64,000 bases of DNA from Paenibacillus pinihumi DSM 23905 = JCM 16419 (GTDB lineage Bacteria > Bacillota > Bacilli > Paenibacillales > Paenibacillaceae): the NCBI RefSeq assembly GCF_000422505.1, contig NZ_AULX01000033.1, positions 1-64,000 of the forward strand. The letters are read 5' to 3'. The first letter of the stretch is position 1. Every line of letters begins with the position of its first letter. The notes beneath the pieces are model-generated. The model was not told the origin of the DNA. It did no database searches and was given only the letters and a program-made list of their open reading frames with translations. A program made the position numbers and the translations under genes. Positions 43,558-51,326 of the stretch are shown here, piece after piece.

Positions 43558-44448
43558 ATGAAAATCTGTTATCGTCAAATCAATTTTCGCCCGGACAGCC
43601 TTCGGCTAATCGAACAGGTTAATGCCATTATTTCTGAATATCAGGAGATGGGTTATTCCCTTACGCTTCGTCAGGTTTACTATCAGTTGGTTGCAAGAGA
43701 CGTAATCCCAAATAATGAGCGGTCCTATAAAAATCTTGGTAATCTCATTTCGGACGGTCGCATGTCTGGGCTGATAGATTGGAATGCCATCGAGGATCGG
43801 ACCCGAAATCTAAAGAAGAATAGTCACTGGTCTTCTCCGGGATCAATCATCAGCTCTGCTGCTTACAGTTACGCTATTGATAAATGGGCTGATCAGGATA
43901 GTTATGTTGAAGTGTGGGTCGAGAAGGACGCCTTGATCGGCATTGTTGGCCAGGTGTGTGGAGAATTGGATATCCCATATTTCTCTTGTAGAGGTTATGT
44001 ATCGCAGTCTGAAATGTGGTCAGCAGCTCAACGACTTGGAAACTTTGCTGGACAAAAGGATATTCACATCATTCATTTGGGTGACCATGACCCGAGTGGC
44101 AGAGACATGAGCCGCGATATCGTGGATCGGTTGGAGCTTTTCGGAGTGTCGGTTCAATTTGAACGGATTGCCTTGAACTATGATCAAATCGAAGAATACG
44201 GGCCGCCCCCGAATCCCACCAAGTTGACTGATAGCCGGGCGACTGGATACATTGCAGAGTTTGGGCATGAGTGCTGGGAATTGGATGCTTTGCGTCCTGA
44301 TGTAATTGATGCACTTATTCGGAACAAGGTCACTGACCTTTGTAATTTGGAGTTACTTGCAGAAGCGAGAAAACGGGAAGATGCTGCGAAGCAAACCCTA
44401 CAGGCCGTTGCAAGAGATTGGTCAAATATTGAAGACAACTATTCTTAG
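43558..44448 (+). CDS. Spo11/topoisomerase VI-A-like TOPRIM protein, 296 aa
   Basis: The N-terminal winged helix contains SLTLRQVYYQLVARDVIP, where Y41/Y42 resemble the catalytic-tyrosine segment of TopoVI-A/Spo11. The TOPRIM domain follows: E122 in YVEVWVEKDAL and D176-x-D178 in HLGDHDPSGRDM. It is shorter than TopoVI-A (about 370) and no B subunit is nearby, so it resembles stand-alone A-like proteins of mobile elements. It could cleave DNA through a tyrosine link, perhaps in replication or recombination. GGGAGGGG precedes the ATG. Activity is inference. Confidence 0.75.
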   Translation: MKICYRQINFRPDSLRLIEQVNAIISEYQEMGYSLTLRQVYYQLVARDVIPNNERSYKNLGNLISDGRMSGLIDWNAIEDRTRNLKKNSHWSSPGSIISSAAYSYAIDKWADQDSYVEVWVEKDALIGIVGQVCGELDIPYFSCRGYVSQSEMWSAAQRLGNFAGQKDIHIIHLGDHDPSGRDMSRDIVDRLELFGVSVQFERIALNYDQIEEYGPPPNPTKLTDSRATGYIAEFGHECWELDALRPDVIDALIRNKVTDLCNLELLAEARKREDAAKQTLQAVARDWSNIEDNYS

Positions 44449-44460
44449 GAGGAGGTTGTC

Positions 44461-44634
44461 ATGTCCAAAGTAGCTATTTATCTGCTGCCACCCGAATGTG
44501 GGGTGTGTGGTCAGGAGGTTCATCCGAAGTTTCTCCAGCCCTGGAACGGGCAGGATGTCTGTAAATATTGCATCAACGAAATTAACGAGGAGGCTGAATG
44601 CTATCATGCCAGTACAAATTCATATATCCGGTGA
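44461..44634 (+). CDS. 57-aa phage zinc-ribbon protein
   Basis: Two Cys pairs, PECGVCGQEVHP and DVCKYCINEI, fit a small zinc ribbon. TAGGAGGAGG lies before the ATG, 12 nt after the previous stop, and the end overlaps the next gene's start at 44606. Unknown role. Confidence 0.65.
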   Translation: MSKVAIYLLPPECGVCGQEVHPKFLQPWNGQDVCKYCINEINEEAECYHASTNSYIR

Positions 44635-45052
44635 GAACGCCGAACAAGCAATCCAAGAGTTTTCTGTATTATCCGCTGCTTTCGTGGGTACTGTTGCCCC
44701 TGCAGCTACGCCTGATGTATCTGCTAAAAGCATACCTGTTGTAACCGAAAAGCCAAAGCAAAAGCGCCAGACAGCAAAGGTAGAGAATGAGCCCGAAGTG
44801 AAGCCGGAAGTGAAGCCAGAACCGGAACAAGTTGAGGAGCCTGATCTGCAGGAGGAAGATGCTTCCGAGGATCCGGAGGATATCCCTTCTTCTGTTGATC
44901 TGCGGGCGAAGGCGCAAGAAGTCAGTAAAGCGGATCCAGCTAATAGGGCCAAGGTGAAGGAGCTGCTGGACAATTTCGGCTGCAAGAACATTACTGAGGT
45001 TCCTGAGAACAAGCGGGTCCAGTTCATGGCTGAGCTGGAGAAGCTGGCATGA
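44606..45052 (+). CDS. Phage protein with Pro/Glu-rich linker, 148 aa
   Basis: A short ordered start (PVQIHISGENAEQAIQEFSVL), a Pro/Glu/Lys-rich repeat-like linker (PEVKPEVKPEPEQVEEPD), and a helical C-terminus (LLDNFGCKNITEVPENKRVQFMAELEKL). This layout occurs in phage recombination modules next to DUF2800 and DUF2815. Start ATG at 44606; the stop overlaps the next ATG by 4 nt. Confidence 0.7.
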   Translation: MPVQIHISGENAEQAIQEFSVLSAAFVGTVAPAATPDVSAKSIPVVTEKPKQKRQTAKVENEPEVKPEVKPEPEQVEEPDLQEEDASEDPEDIPSSVDLRAKAQEVSKADPANRAKVKELLDNFGCKNITEVPENKRVQFMAELEKLA

Positions 45053-46242
45053 CTCAGGCGCATGCTGAACGCGCTCACGCCTTACTTAGTGCATCCGGGG
45101 CAGATCGGTGGATTAATTGTCCGCCGAGCGCCCGGCTCACGGAAAATATTCCTGACACGCGCAGTGAGTATGCGAATGAGGGGACGGCAGCTCACGAGCT
45201 GTCCGAATTGATACTTAGACGGCGCATTACACCTTGTAATTCAAAGGAGCGGCTACGGCTTGATAAGGCAGTCTCTCAGTTCCAAAAAAGCAATTCGTAT
45301 TACGGCTTTGAAATGAATGATGCTGTTGCTGACTATGTGGAGATTGTAGAGGAACGTTTCATGGCTGCCAAAGCCCGGACGGCTGATGCCATTGTGCTGC
45401 TGGAGGAACGGCTGGATTTAACGGAGTGGGTCCCAGATGCTTTCGGTACCGGGGACGTTATCCTGATCGCTGACGGAGTGCTGGAGATCATTGACTTGAA
45501 ATATGGGAAGGGTGTTCCCGTCAGCGCTATCGACAATCCTCAGATTCGGCTGTATGCGCTGGGAGCATGGCATGCTTACGGCTTCCTCTATGACATTCAG
45601 GAGATCCACATGACCATCGTTCAACCGAGGCTTGATAGCGTCAGTACAGATATCATGTCCATTGACGAGCTGCTTGCATGGGCTGAAACAACCGTTAAGC
45701 CTGCAGCTACTCTGGCCTATGCAGGAGAAGGAGAGTATTTGTCCGGAAGCCATTGCAAATGGTGCAAGGTCAAAGCAACCTGCAGGGCGCGTGCAGATGC
45801 AAATATGGAAGCCATCTCTCATGAGTTTCAGGATCCGGCTCTTATGACGCTGGAGGAGGTCGGCAGCATCCTTCATATCGCTGAACAGCTCAAGGCTTGG
45901 GCCAAGGACGTTGAAGATTATGCCTTCGAACAGGCAAAGGCCGGGCACAGCGTTCAGGGTTGGAAACTGGTCGAAGGGCGCAGCAATCGGGCGATTATTG
46001 ACAAGGACATTGCTCGGAAGACATTTGAAGCGGCTACGATTGAATTAGATAAGTACCTTAAGCCTCGCGAACTTTTGGGGATTGGGGAGCTGGAGAAGCA
46101 GATCGGCAAGAAAGAGCTGTCAGGCTTGATCGGTGATCTGATCTTCAAGCCGCCAGGTAAGCCGGTACTTGTCCCAGAGATAGACAAGCGCCCTGAGCTG
46201 AACAGCGTTGAGCAAGATTTTGCAGGAGAGGATTTCGGATGA
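45049..46242 (+). CDS. DUF2800 phage nuclease (PD-(D/E)XK, Cas4/RecB-like), 397 aa
   Basis: HALLSASGADRWINCPPSARL and NEGTAAHELSELIL start the family. FGTGDVILIADGVLEIIDLKYGKG provides the PD-(D/E)XK residues. The cysteines in SGSHCKWCKVKATCRARA plus the early cysteine may hold an iron-sulphur cluster as in Cas4. Probably a 5'-3' exonuclease for phage recombination. Confidence 0.85.
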   Translation: MTQAHAERAHALLSASGADRWINCPPSARLTENIPDTRSEYANEGTAAHELSELILRRRITPCNSKERLRLDKAVSQFQKSNSYYGFEMNDAVADYVEIVEERFMAAKARTADAIVLLEERLDLTEWVPDAFGTGDVILIADGVLEIIDLKYGKGVPVSAIDNPQIRLYALGAWHAYGFLYDIQEIHMTIVQPRLDSVSTDIMSIDELLAWAETTVKPAATLAYAGEGEYLSGSHCKWCKVKATCRARADANMEAISHEFQDPALMTLEEVGSILHIAEQLKAWAKDVEDYAFEQAKAGHSVQGWKLVEGRSNRAIIDKDIARKTFEAATIELDKYLKPRELLGIGELEKQIGKKELSGLIGDLIFKPPGKPVLVPEIDKRPELNSVEQDFAGEDFG

Positions 46243-46520
46243 CCGACCAATGGGGCGTCTGGAGTAACTGGTCCAAGAAATGGTGCTTCGGAATCGCGGA
46301 GCCAACTAAACGGAAAGCGAGTAAAGCTTTATTCGACAAGATAGGTAAACACGCCTATAGATGGCGGTTTGAATACAAGAAGATTCCTTTGGGGGTAGAC
46401 CCCAAAACATCAAATCAAAAAACTGCAGGTAGTAAGCCTGTTAAAAAAGGGAGACATGTTCAAATGGCAAACGAAAATACATCTACAAAACTGGTAACAG
46501 GAAAGGTACGCCTGTCCTAA
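46239..46520 (+). CDS. Hypothetical phage ORF, reads into the DUF2815 frame
   Basis: It starts in an ATGA overlap with DUF2800 behind AGGAGAGG, so initiation is plausible. The first 75 residues (WGVWSNWSKKWCFGIAEPTKRKASK...) are basic and unrecognised. Without a stop it runs in frame into the DUF2815 start at 46464 and ends at the same premature TAA at 46518. It may once have ended earlier, or this may be an N-terminal extension. Confidence 0.45.
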   Translation: MTDQWGVWSNWSKKWCFGIAEPTKRKASKALFDKIGKHAYRWRFEYKKIPLGVDPKTSNQKTAGSKPVKKGRHVQMANENTSTKLVTGKVRLS

Positions 46521-47066
46521 GCAAAAGTCTGGGAGGCGGAAGCAGACGACTACGGCAATATGTGGTTTAGTACAGCAATCCTGATTCCCAAAGAGGATAA
46601 GGAGACGCTACGCAAGATTAAAGCGGTGGTCGATCTGTTGAAGGAGCAGGCAAAAGCGAAGTACAACGGCAAGCTTCCGAAGGACTTCCACACCCCGCTG
46701 CGAGATGGTGACGAAGAGGCGGATGAAAAGGGCGAGGCGTATGCTGAGCATTATTTCTTTAACGCCAAAAGTAAGAACAAGCCAGGGATCGCGAAGCCGA
46801 TCGGCAAGGAGGGCGGCAAGACCAAGTTCGCTGATATTACGGACACGACAGAGGTCTATTCCGGCTGCTATGCCAAGGTTTCTGTTAACTTCTACTTGTT
46901 CGACACCAAAGGCAATAAGGGTATTGCAGTGGGTTTGAATAATATCGTCAAAGTCCAGGACGGTGAACCTCTTGGCGGCGGTCGAAGCAGCGTGAACACT
47001 GACTTTGCTGATGAGGATTTCGATACAGACGATCTCGGGGATGGCGAGGACGATTTCTTGAATTAA
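46464..47066 (+). pseudogene. DUF2815 single-strand-binding/recombination-associated protein, nonsense codon at 46518
   Basis: The frame from ATG 46464 (AAGGGAGA ribosome site) reads KLVTGKVRLS, then TAA, then AKVWEAEADDYGNMWFSTAIL in the same frame to 47066. A tyrosine codon (TAT or TAC) at the stop would restore a 200-residue DUF2815 protein. The rest has the expected pattern (FSTAILIPKEDKETLRKI, YSGCYAKVSVNFYLFDTKGNKGIAVGLNNIVKV) and acidic tail. DUF2815 neighbours DUF2800 and DNA polymerase in many phages. Confidence 0.8.
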
Positions 47067-47124
47067 GCATGTGAGGGGATTCTGCAAGGGGTCCCCTTTC
47101 TTGTTCCAGAAAGGAGGGCTTTTC

Positions 47125-47265
47125 TTGAAGATCAAGTTTCAATCTTTTAAAGCTGAGGAATCGGAACAGTGGTTGATGAGGATGATTTTTGTTCGGAGTA
47201 TGACCTGCGAGATACGTCATGCGCCGATTGTTAGGAGGTGGCTTATTGGCCGTTTTACAGATTGA
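47125..47265 (+). CDS. 46-aa phage ORF overlapping the polymerase start
   Basis: A TTG start 8 nt after AAGGAGGG; the product (KIKFQSFKAEESEQWLMRM...) is basic and unrecognised. It overlaps the polymerase start by 20 nt. Retained for its ribosome site, but weak. Confidence 0.4.
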   Translation: MKIKFQSFKAEESEQWLMRMIFVRSMTCEIRHAPIVRRWLIGRFTD

Positions 47266-49201
47266 TATTGAAACCTATAGCAGTGTGGACCTGATTAAAT
47301 CGGGTGTGTATCGATATGTCGAAGCACCTGATTTTGAGATATTGCTGTTCGCTTATGCCTACGATGATGAACCAGTTACGGTCATTGACCTGACTGCCTT
47401 TGAGGATCTGCCGGAGCAAGTACGCATAGATTTGACGGATCCGTTCGTGACCAAGACAGCATTCAACGCGAACTTTGAGCGAACTTGTATTTCCAAACAC
47501 TTCGGCATCGAATGCATTCCTTCACAGTGGCGTTGTACGGCCGTTCATGCGTTGGCGCTTGGCCTGCCCGGATCTCTGGGCGGTGTGGCTGAGGTGTTGA
47601 AGCTGGATGCTCAGAAGGATACGAAGGGTAAGAACCTGATCAAGTATTTCAGCGTGCCCTGTAAGCCGACCAAGGTCAACGGACAGCGTACCCGGAACTA
47701 TCCGCACCATGACACGGACAAATGGGCCGATTACGTGGGATATTGTCGGCAGGATGTTGTGGTCGAGCGGGCGATTCGGGAGAGGCTGGAACGCTACCCG
47801 GTGCCGTATAGGGAATGGCAGCTCTGGGCGCTGGATCAGAAGATTAATGACAGTGGGGTTCGATTGGATCCGGTTCTCATCCGTGCAGCCATAGATTGTG
47901 CAGCGCAGTATTCTGGACGGTTGACATCTGCCGCCAAAGAACTGACGGGGCTGGATAACCCAAATAGCCTGCCACAGCTTAAGGCTTGGCTGGCTGACAG
48001 AGGGCTGGAGACACCAGACGGATTGGGGAAAGAGTTTATGCCTGTTCTACTTGACGCTGCACCAGATGCAGAGAGCAAACGCATGTTGGAGCTGCGGCAG
48101 GAGATGGGCAAGACCAGCAACAGTAAATACGATGCCATGCTCCGGACGATTTGCTCAGATGATCGAGTAAGAGGGATCTTACAATTCTGCGGTGCAAACC
48201 GGACATGGCGCTGGGCAGGACGTATCGTTCAGATGCACAACCTACCGCAGAACCACATTGATGATCTGGAGCTTGCCCGGGAAGTGTTGCGTTCAGGAGA
48301 CTTCGACCTGCTGGAGATGCTTTACGGATCCCCGCCGTTCGTCTTGTCGCAACTGGTGCGCACAGCGCTGCTGCCATCTGAGGGTTCACGCTTCATAGTT
48401 TCGGACTTTGCAGCCATCGAGGCGCGTGTCATTGCCTGGCTGGCTGATGAAATGTGGGTGCTGGATGTGTTTCAGAGCCACGGCAAAATTTATGAAGCGA
48501 CAGCAGCTCGTATGTTCAACGTCCCATTTGAGAGCATTGCCAAGGGTCATGACAATTATCGGTACCGCGCACCAGGTAAGGTGGCAACACTGGCCTGTGG
48601 CTTTGGTGGCGGTAAAGCTGCTCTTGAGAAGATGGATAAGAGTAAAGAGATTGATCCGGAACAATATGATCCACTCGTTAGGCAATGGAGAAACGCCAAT
48701 CCGAATATACGAAAGCTGTGGTATCGGGCCGAAGAAGCAGCCATGGAGGCAGTACGCACGAAAGGCACGGTCAAGCTGGCGCATGGAGTTCAGTACCGGT
48801 ATGCAGGCGGGACACTCTTTGCGGATCTGCCAAGCGGGCATAGTCTGGCCTACCCGCAGGCAGCGATTAAGCCGGATACCAAATTCAACAAGGATGGTTT
48901 GATCTTCTTCGCGCAGGATGATCGTGGCAAGTGGTCAGCTCAGCGCACATGGGGAGGGACGCTTGTAGAGAACCTTGTTCAAGCCATTGCCCGGGACTGT
49001 CTGGCTGAGAGCCTGCTGCGGCTGGATGATGCGGGGTATCGGATTCCGCTGCACGTTCACGATGAGGTTGTTCTGGATGTGCCGAGCGGTACCGGTTCGG
49101 TTGAGGAAGTAACGGAAATAATGAGCCGCCCGATTGACTGGGCGCCGGGGTTACCGCTCAAGGCAGCCGGCTTTGAGTGTGAATTCTATCAGAAGGATTA
49201 A
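47246..49201 (+). CDS. Phage DNA polymerase, family A with 3'-5' exonuclease domain
   Basis: About 651 aa. An exonuclease domain of the DnaQ fold starts LQIDIETYSSVDLIKSGVYRY, then NANFERTCI and YCRQDVVVERAI. Polymerase motifs are A (VSDFAAIEARVIAWLA), B-region (KVATLACGFGGGKAAL) and C (HVHDEVVLDVP). TTG at 47246 follows AGGAGG. It would replicate phage DNA together with the VapE helicase-primase. It appears intact. Confidence 0.95.
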   Translation: MAVLQIDIETYSSVDLIKSGVYRYVEAPDFEILLFAYAYDDEPVTVIDLTAFEDLPEQVRIDLTDPFVTKTAFNANFERTCISKHFGIECIPSQWRCTAVHALALGLPGSLGGVAEVLKLDAQKDTKGKNLIKYFSVPCKPTKVNGQRTRNYPHHDTDKWADYVGYCRQDVVVERAIRERLERYPVPYREWQLWALDQKINDSGVRLDPVLIRAAIDCAAQYSGRLTSAAKELTGLDNPNSLPQLKAWLADRGLETPDGLGKEFMPVLLDAAPDAESKRMLELRQEMGKTSNSKYDAMLRTICSDDRVRGILQFCGANRTWRWAGRIVQMHNLPQNHIDDLELAREVLRSGDFDLLEMLYGSPPFVLSQLVRTALLPSEGSRFIVSDFAAIEARVIAWLADEMWVLDVFQSHGKIYEATAARMFNVPFESIAKGHDNYRYRAPGKVATLACGFGGGKAALEKMDKSKEIDPEQYDPLVRQWRNANPNIRKLWYRAEEAAMEAVRTKGTVKLAHGVQYRYAGGTLFADLPSGHSLAYPQAAIKPDTKFNKDGLIFFAQDDRGKWSAQRTWGGTLVENLVQAIARDCLAESLLRLDDAGYRIPLHVHDEVVLDVPSGTGSVEEVTEIMSRPIDWAPGLPLKAAGFECEFYQKD

Positions 49202-49216
49202 GGGGAGGGTTTGGCT

Positions 49217-50020
49217 ATGTCAATTATTTCAGGAACGGGTCTTGGAAGGATTGTACCTGTTCGGGATCCGGAGCGGGAGCTGCGGTCATCCGGTTCAGGG
49301 TCTGTCACAACATATACGATGTCTCCGGATGAGCTGGAAGCACACTTCGGGAAAACAATAAAACCGTCGAGAGGGGATAAGGGCGTGGCACAGTTTACAT
49401 TAAGTAAAGAAGAATATTTGAAGGAACGTATGGCAGGGAAGTCTCGCGAAGAAATTGCCCAGGCGCAGAATGTTAGTCTTGCCGGTTTGGGGTATTGGTT
49501 GAAAAAGTGGGGGATTAAGGATTCTTATCAAGAAGAATTAGAGATTGGAGCAGCTATGCTTCCTCCTCTGAAATTGTCGGAGACTGATATTCAGCTGGCA
49601 GAAAGGATTGATTTACTGCGTCGATTGGACGAAGCCAAGGAAGATGCAGCTTCATGGAAGCAGACTGCGGAAATGTACCGGAGAGAATTAGAAGAGTTAC
49701 AGTTCAAAGCAACAGATCCTTCAAAACTCGTTGATACCCGCTTTGAGGAAATTGGAATCCAGATCGGGCAGCTTGTCGGGAAGAAGAAGAATGCAGCCTA
49801 TGGCGACTCCTTCGCCAAGACGGGTCAGTTCCTCCAGCTGTTATACCCGGATGGCATCCAGCCTGAGCAGTACGGGGATGCACTCAGCATTGTGCGTATT
49901 TTCGATAAACTGATGCGTCTGGCCAATCGTAAGGATGCATTCGATGAGTCGCCATATCGGGATATTGCCGGTTACGGCATTCTTGGAGCTGCAAATGACG
50001 GGGAGGCGGTGCAGGGATGA
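49217..50020 (+). CDS. Phage protein with HTH and Nmad1/DUF1599-like MazG-type domain, 267 aa
   Basis: The central HTH is ERMAGKSREEIAQAQNVSLAGLGYWLKKWG. The C-terminal 80 residues (KKNAAYGDSFAKTG, ALSIVRIFDKLMRLANRK, ESPYRDIAGYGILGA) match the DUF1599/Nmad1 pattern, a MazG-like all-alpha NTP-pyrophosphatase-type domain associated with phage nucleotide metabolism. ATG at 49217 is chosen over TTG at 49211 because of AGGGGAGGG spacing. Confidence 0.7.
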   Translation: MSIISGTGLGRIVPVRDPERELRSSGSGSVTTYTMSPDELEAHFGKTIKPSRGDKGVAQFTLSKEEYLKERMAGKSREEIAQAQNVSLAGLGYWLKKWGIKDSYQEELEIGAAMLPPLKLSETDIQLAERIDLLRRLDEAKEDAASWKQTAEMYRRELEELQFKATDPSKLVDTRFEEIGIQIGQLVGKKKNAAYGDSFAKTGQFLQLLYPDGIQPEQYGDALSIVRIFDKLMRLANRKDAFDESPYRDIAGYGILGAANDGEAVQG

Positions 50021-50219
50021 AAAATAAACTCAAGGTGCATGTATATTCCCTTACGTTCCGCATTTCACGCAGGATGATTCTGCTTTCATTAATGCCATTG
50101 CACGATTTATTGGGATTAAATTACGTTTTGGTATGACTGGATTATGGGGACGGAAATTGCCGCAAGCCACTTGTAAAGGGTTTTTCGGAATGAAAAGGCA
50201 GTGCGGTTGGCTGTCGTAG
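50017..50219 (+). pseudogene. Small phage protein with 1-nt frameshift
   Basis: An ATG in a 4-nt overlap with the previous stop begins KNKLKVHVY. Adding one T in GTATATTCCC near 50047 restores a single frame FPYVPHFTQDDSAFINAIARF through to WGRKLPQATCKGFFGMKRQCG and a TAG at 50217. Without it the frame stops after 39 residues. The restored protein of about 67 aa is unrecognised but coherent. Confidence 0.6.
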
Positions 50220-50298
50220 TCCGTGGTATTCGTTGAAATATTAAGTTAGCTGCAGGGGATATACAAGCTAAGGTACATTTCTAACCCTGAGTGTATTT

Positions 50299-50330
50299 AT
50301 TAGCTCAGTGGTTTCATCAACTGAGCTAAT
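50299..50330. terminator. Hairpin at the 3' end of the reverse-strand moron
   Basis: ATTAGCTCAGT at 50299-50309 and ACTGAGCTAAT at 50320-50330 form a perfect 11-bp stem over a 10-nt loop, 16 nt beyond the stop of the reverse-strand gene. The following U-tract is short, so efficiency is uncertain. Confidence 0.6.
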
Positions 50331-50345
50331 GGCAATTAAAAAGAA

Positions 50346-51179
50346 TTATAAGGTGAAATTTGTATCTACTAAACTGTTTCTTATAAGTGTTTCTAATGTT
50401 TGTTTCGAAACGTCAATATTAGGAAAATGAAAATTTAAATAATCCTGAACGAAAGGAACTATTAATTTTTTATCAAAATCTGCTGGAGAATCGATATTGC
50501 TTATGAATCTACGAACACCTTCATTAACAACATCTACAACATCTCCGGTTAATCTATTTAAATAATTGGTATTTTTATCTTTGAGAGTTCTTCGTTTTAG
50601 TACTGAAACATCCATTTGTAACTCGTTCATTTTTTCGAATAGGATGTCAAATGGTGCGACTTCTGTTTGTTCAAGATGTGCCACCTTAAACTCACCAAAA
50701 CTTTTTAAAAATGAATACTTATCAGGGTGATGTACAGAGTTTTCATAAGTGGCTTTTACTTTATGTGCTAGATGTTTTTTGAATTCTACTATTTTTGCAA
50801 ACCTTAAATCTCTCGGATATTCTAAATGTTCAATTACACCAGTATCAAACGAGTAAGTTGTCCGATCATCTTTAATTATTACTGTTGGTTTATCAAAAGC
50901 CAAGCGCATACCCAGCTCGAACATGACGTTAGGGTTCTTACAGCTAACATCGCAAATAACAATGTCAGAGGTATAGAGTCCTTCTACTATTCGTTTATGA
51001 ATAAGACCGACACTATCGCCTTCACTAACTATTTTTGTAGAGCATTTATAGTCAGAGAGCGATGATACAGATTCAGTAATGATGCTTTTAACTTCAAGCC
51101 AGTGGTCCGCACTGCAGTCATCAATAGGTGCTATAGGCATAACTAAACCGACACTTAATTCGTTTTTTTCTTCGGACAC
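50346..51179 (-). CDS. Nucleoside deoxyribosyltransferase/TIR-like domain protein, candidate moron
   Basis: The N-terminal domain (about 8-135) has the order of NDT/TIR-like NAD- or nucleotide-processing folds: SVGLVMPIAPIDD, SDIVICDVSCKNPNVMFELGMRLAF with probable catalytic Glu88 and Asp77, then KPTVIIKDDR. The C-terminal half is helical (KRRTLKDKNTNYLN...) and may sense or oligomerise. GTG start after AGGAGG. It is the only reverse-strand gene within the rightward replication module, is AT-rich, and has its own promoter and hairpin, as a cargo gene would. A superinfection or anti-phage function is inference. Confidence 0.7.
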   Translation of the reverse strand: MSEEKNELSVGLVMPIAPIDDCSADHWLEVKSIITESVSSLSDYKCSTKIVSEGDSVGLIHKRIVEGLYTSDIVICDVSCKNPNVMFELGMRLAFDKPTVIIKDDRTTYSFDTGVIEHLEYPRDLRFAKIVEFKKHLAHKVKATYENSVHHPDKYSFLKSFGEFKVAHLEQTEVAPFDILFEKMNELQMDVSVLKRRTLKDKNTNYLNRLTGDVVDVVNEGVRRFISNIDSPADFDKKLIVPFVQDYLNFHFPNIDVSKQTLETLIRNSLVDTNFTL

Positions 51180-51185
51180 ATGAAT

Positions 51186-51218
51186 CCTCCTATTAGAATT
51201 TTTAGGAACATTATACCA
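51186..51218 (-). promoter_or_regulatory. Promoter and ribosome site of the reverse-strand moron
   Basis: On the reverse strand TGGTATAAT (51210-51218) is an extended -10. AGGAGG at 51186-51191 lies 6 nt before the GTG. No clear -35 is seen. Confidence 0.6.
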
Positions 51219-51326
51219 GATTTATTAATGCATAGTATACAGGAACTATATTTTGTGACTCTAAGAGTTCCTGTAAGAGTGACTGACGAATTTGCAGGCT
51301 ATAGATTTGAATTAGAGGTGACATCT

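Noticed and set aside
51180-51326. N-terminal extension of VapE (49 residues)
   Set aside because: The extension overlaps the moron promoter, lacks a ribosome site at its start and is compositionally unlike VapE; the ATG at 51327 has GAGGTG.
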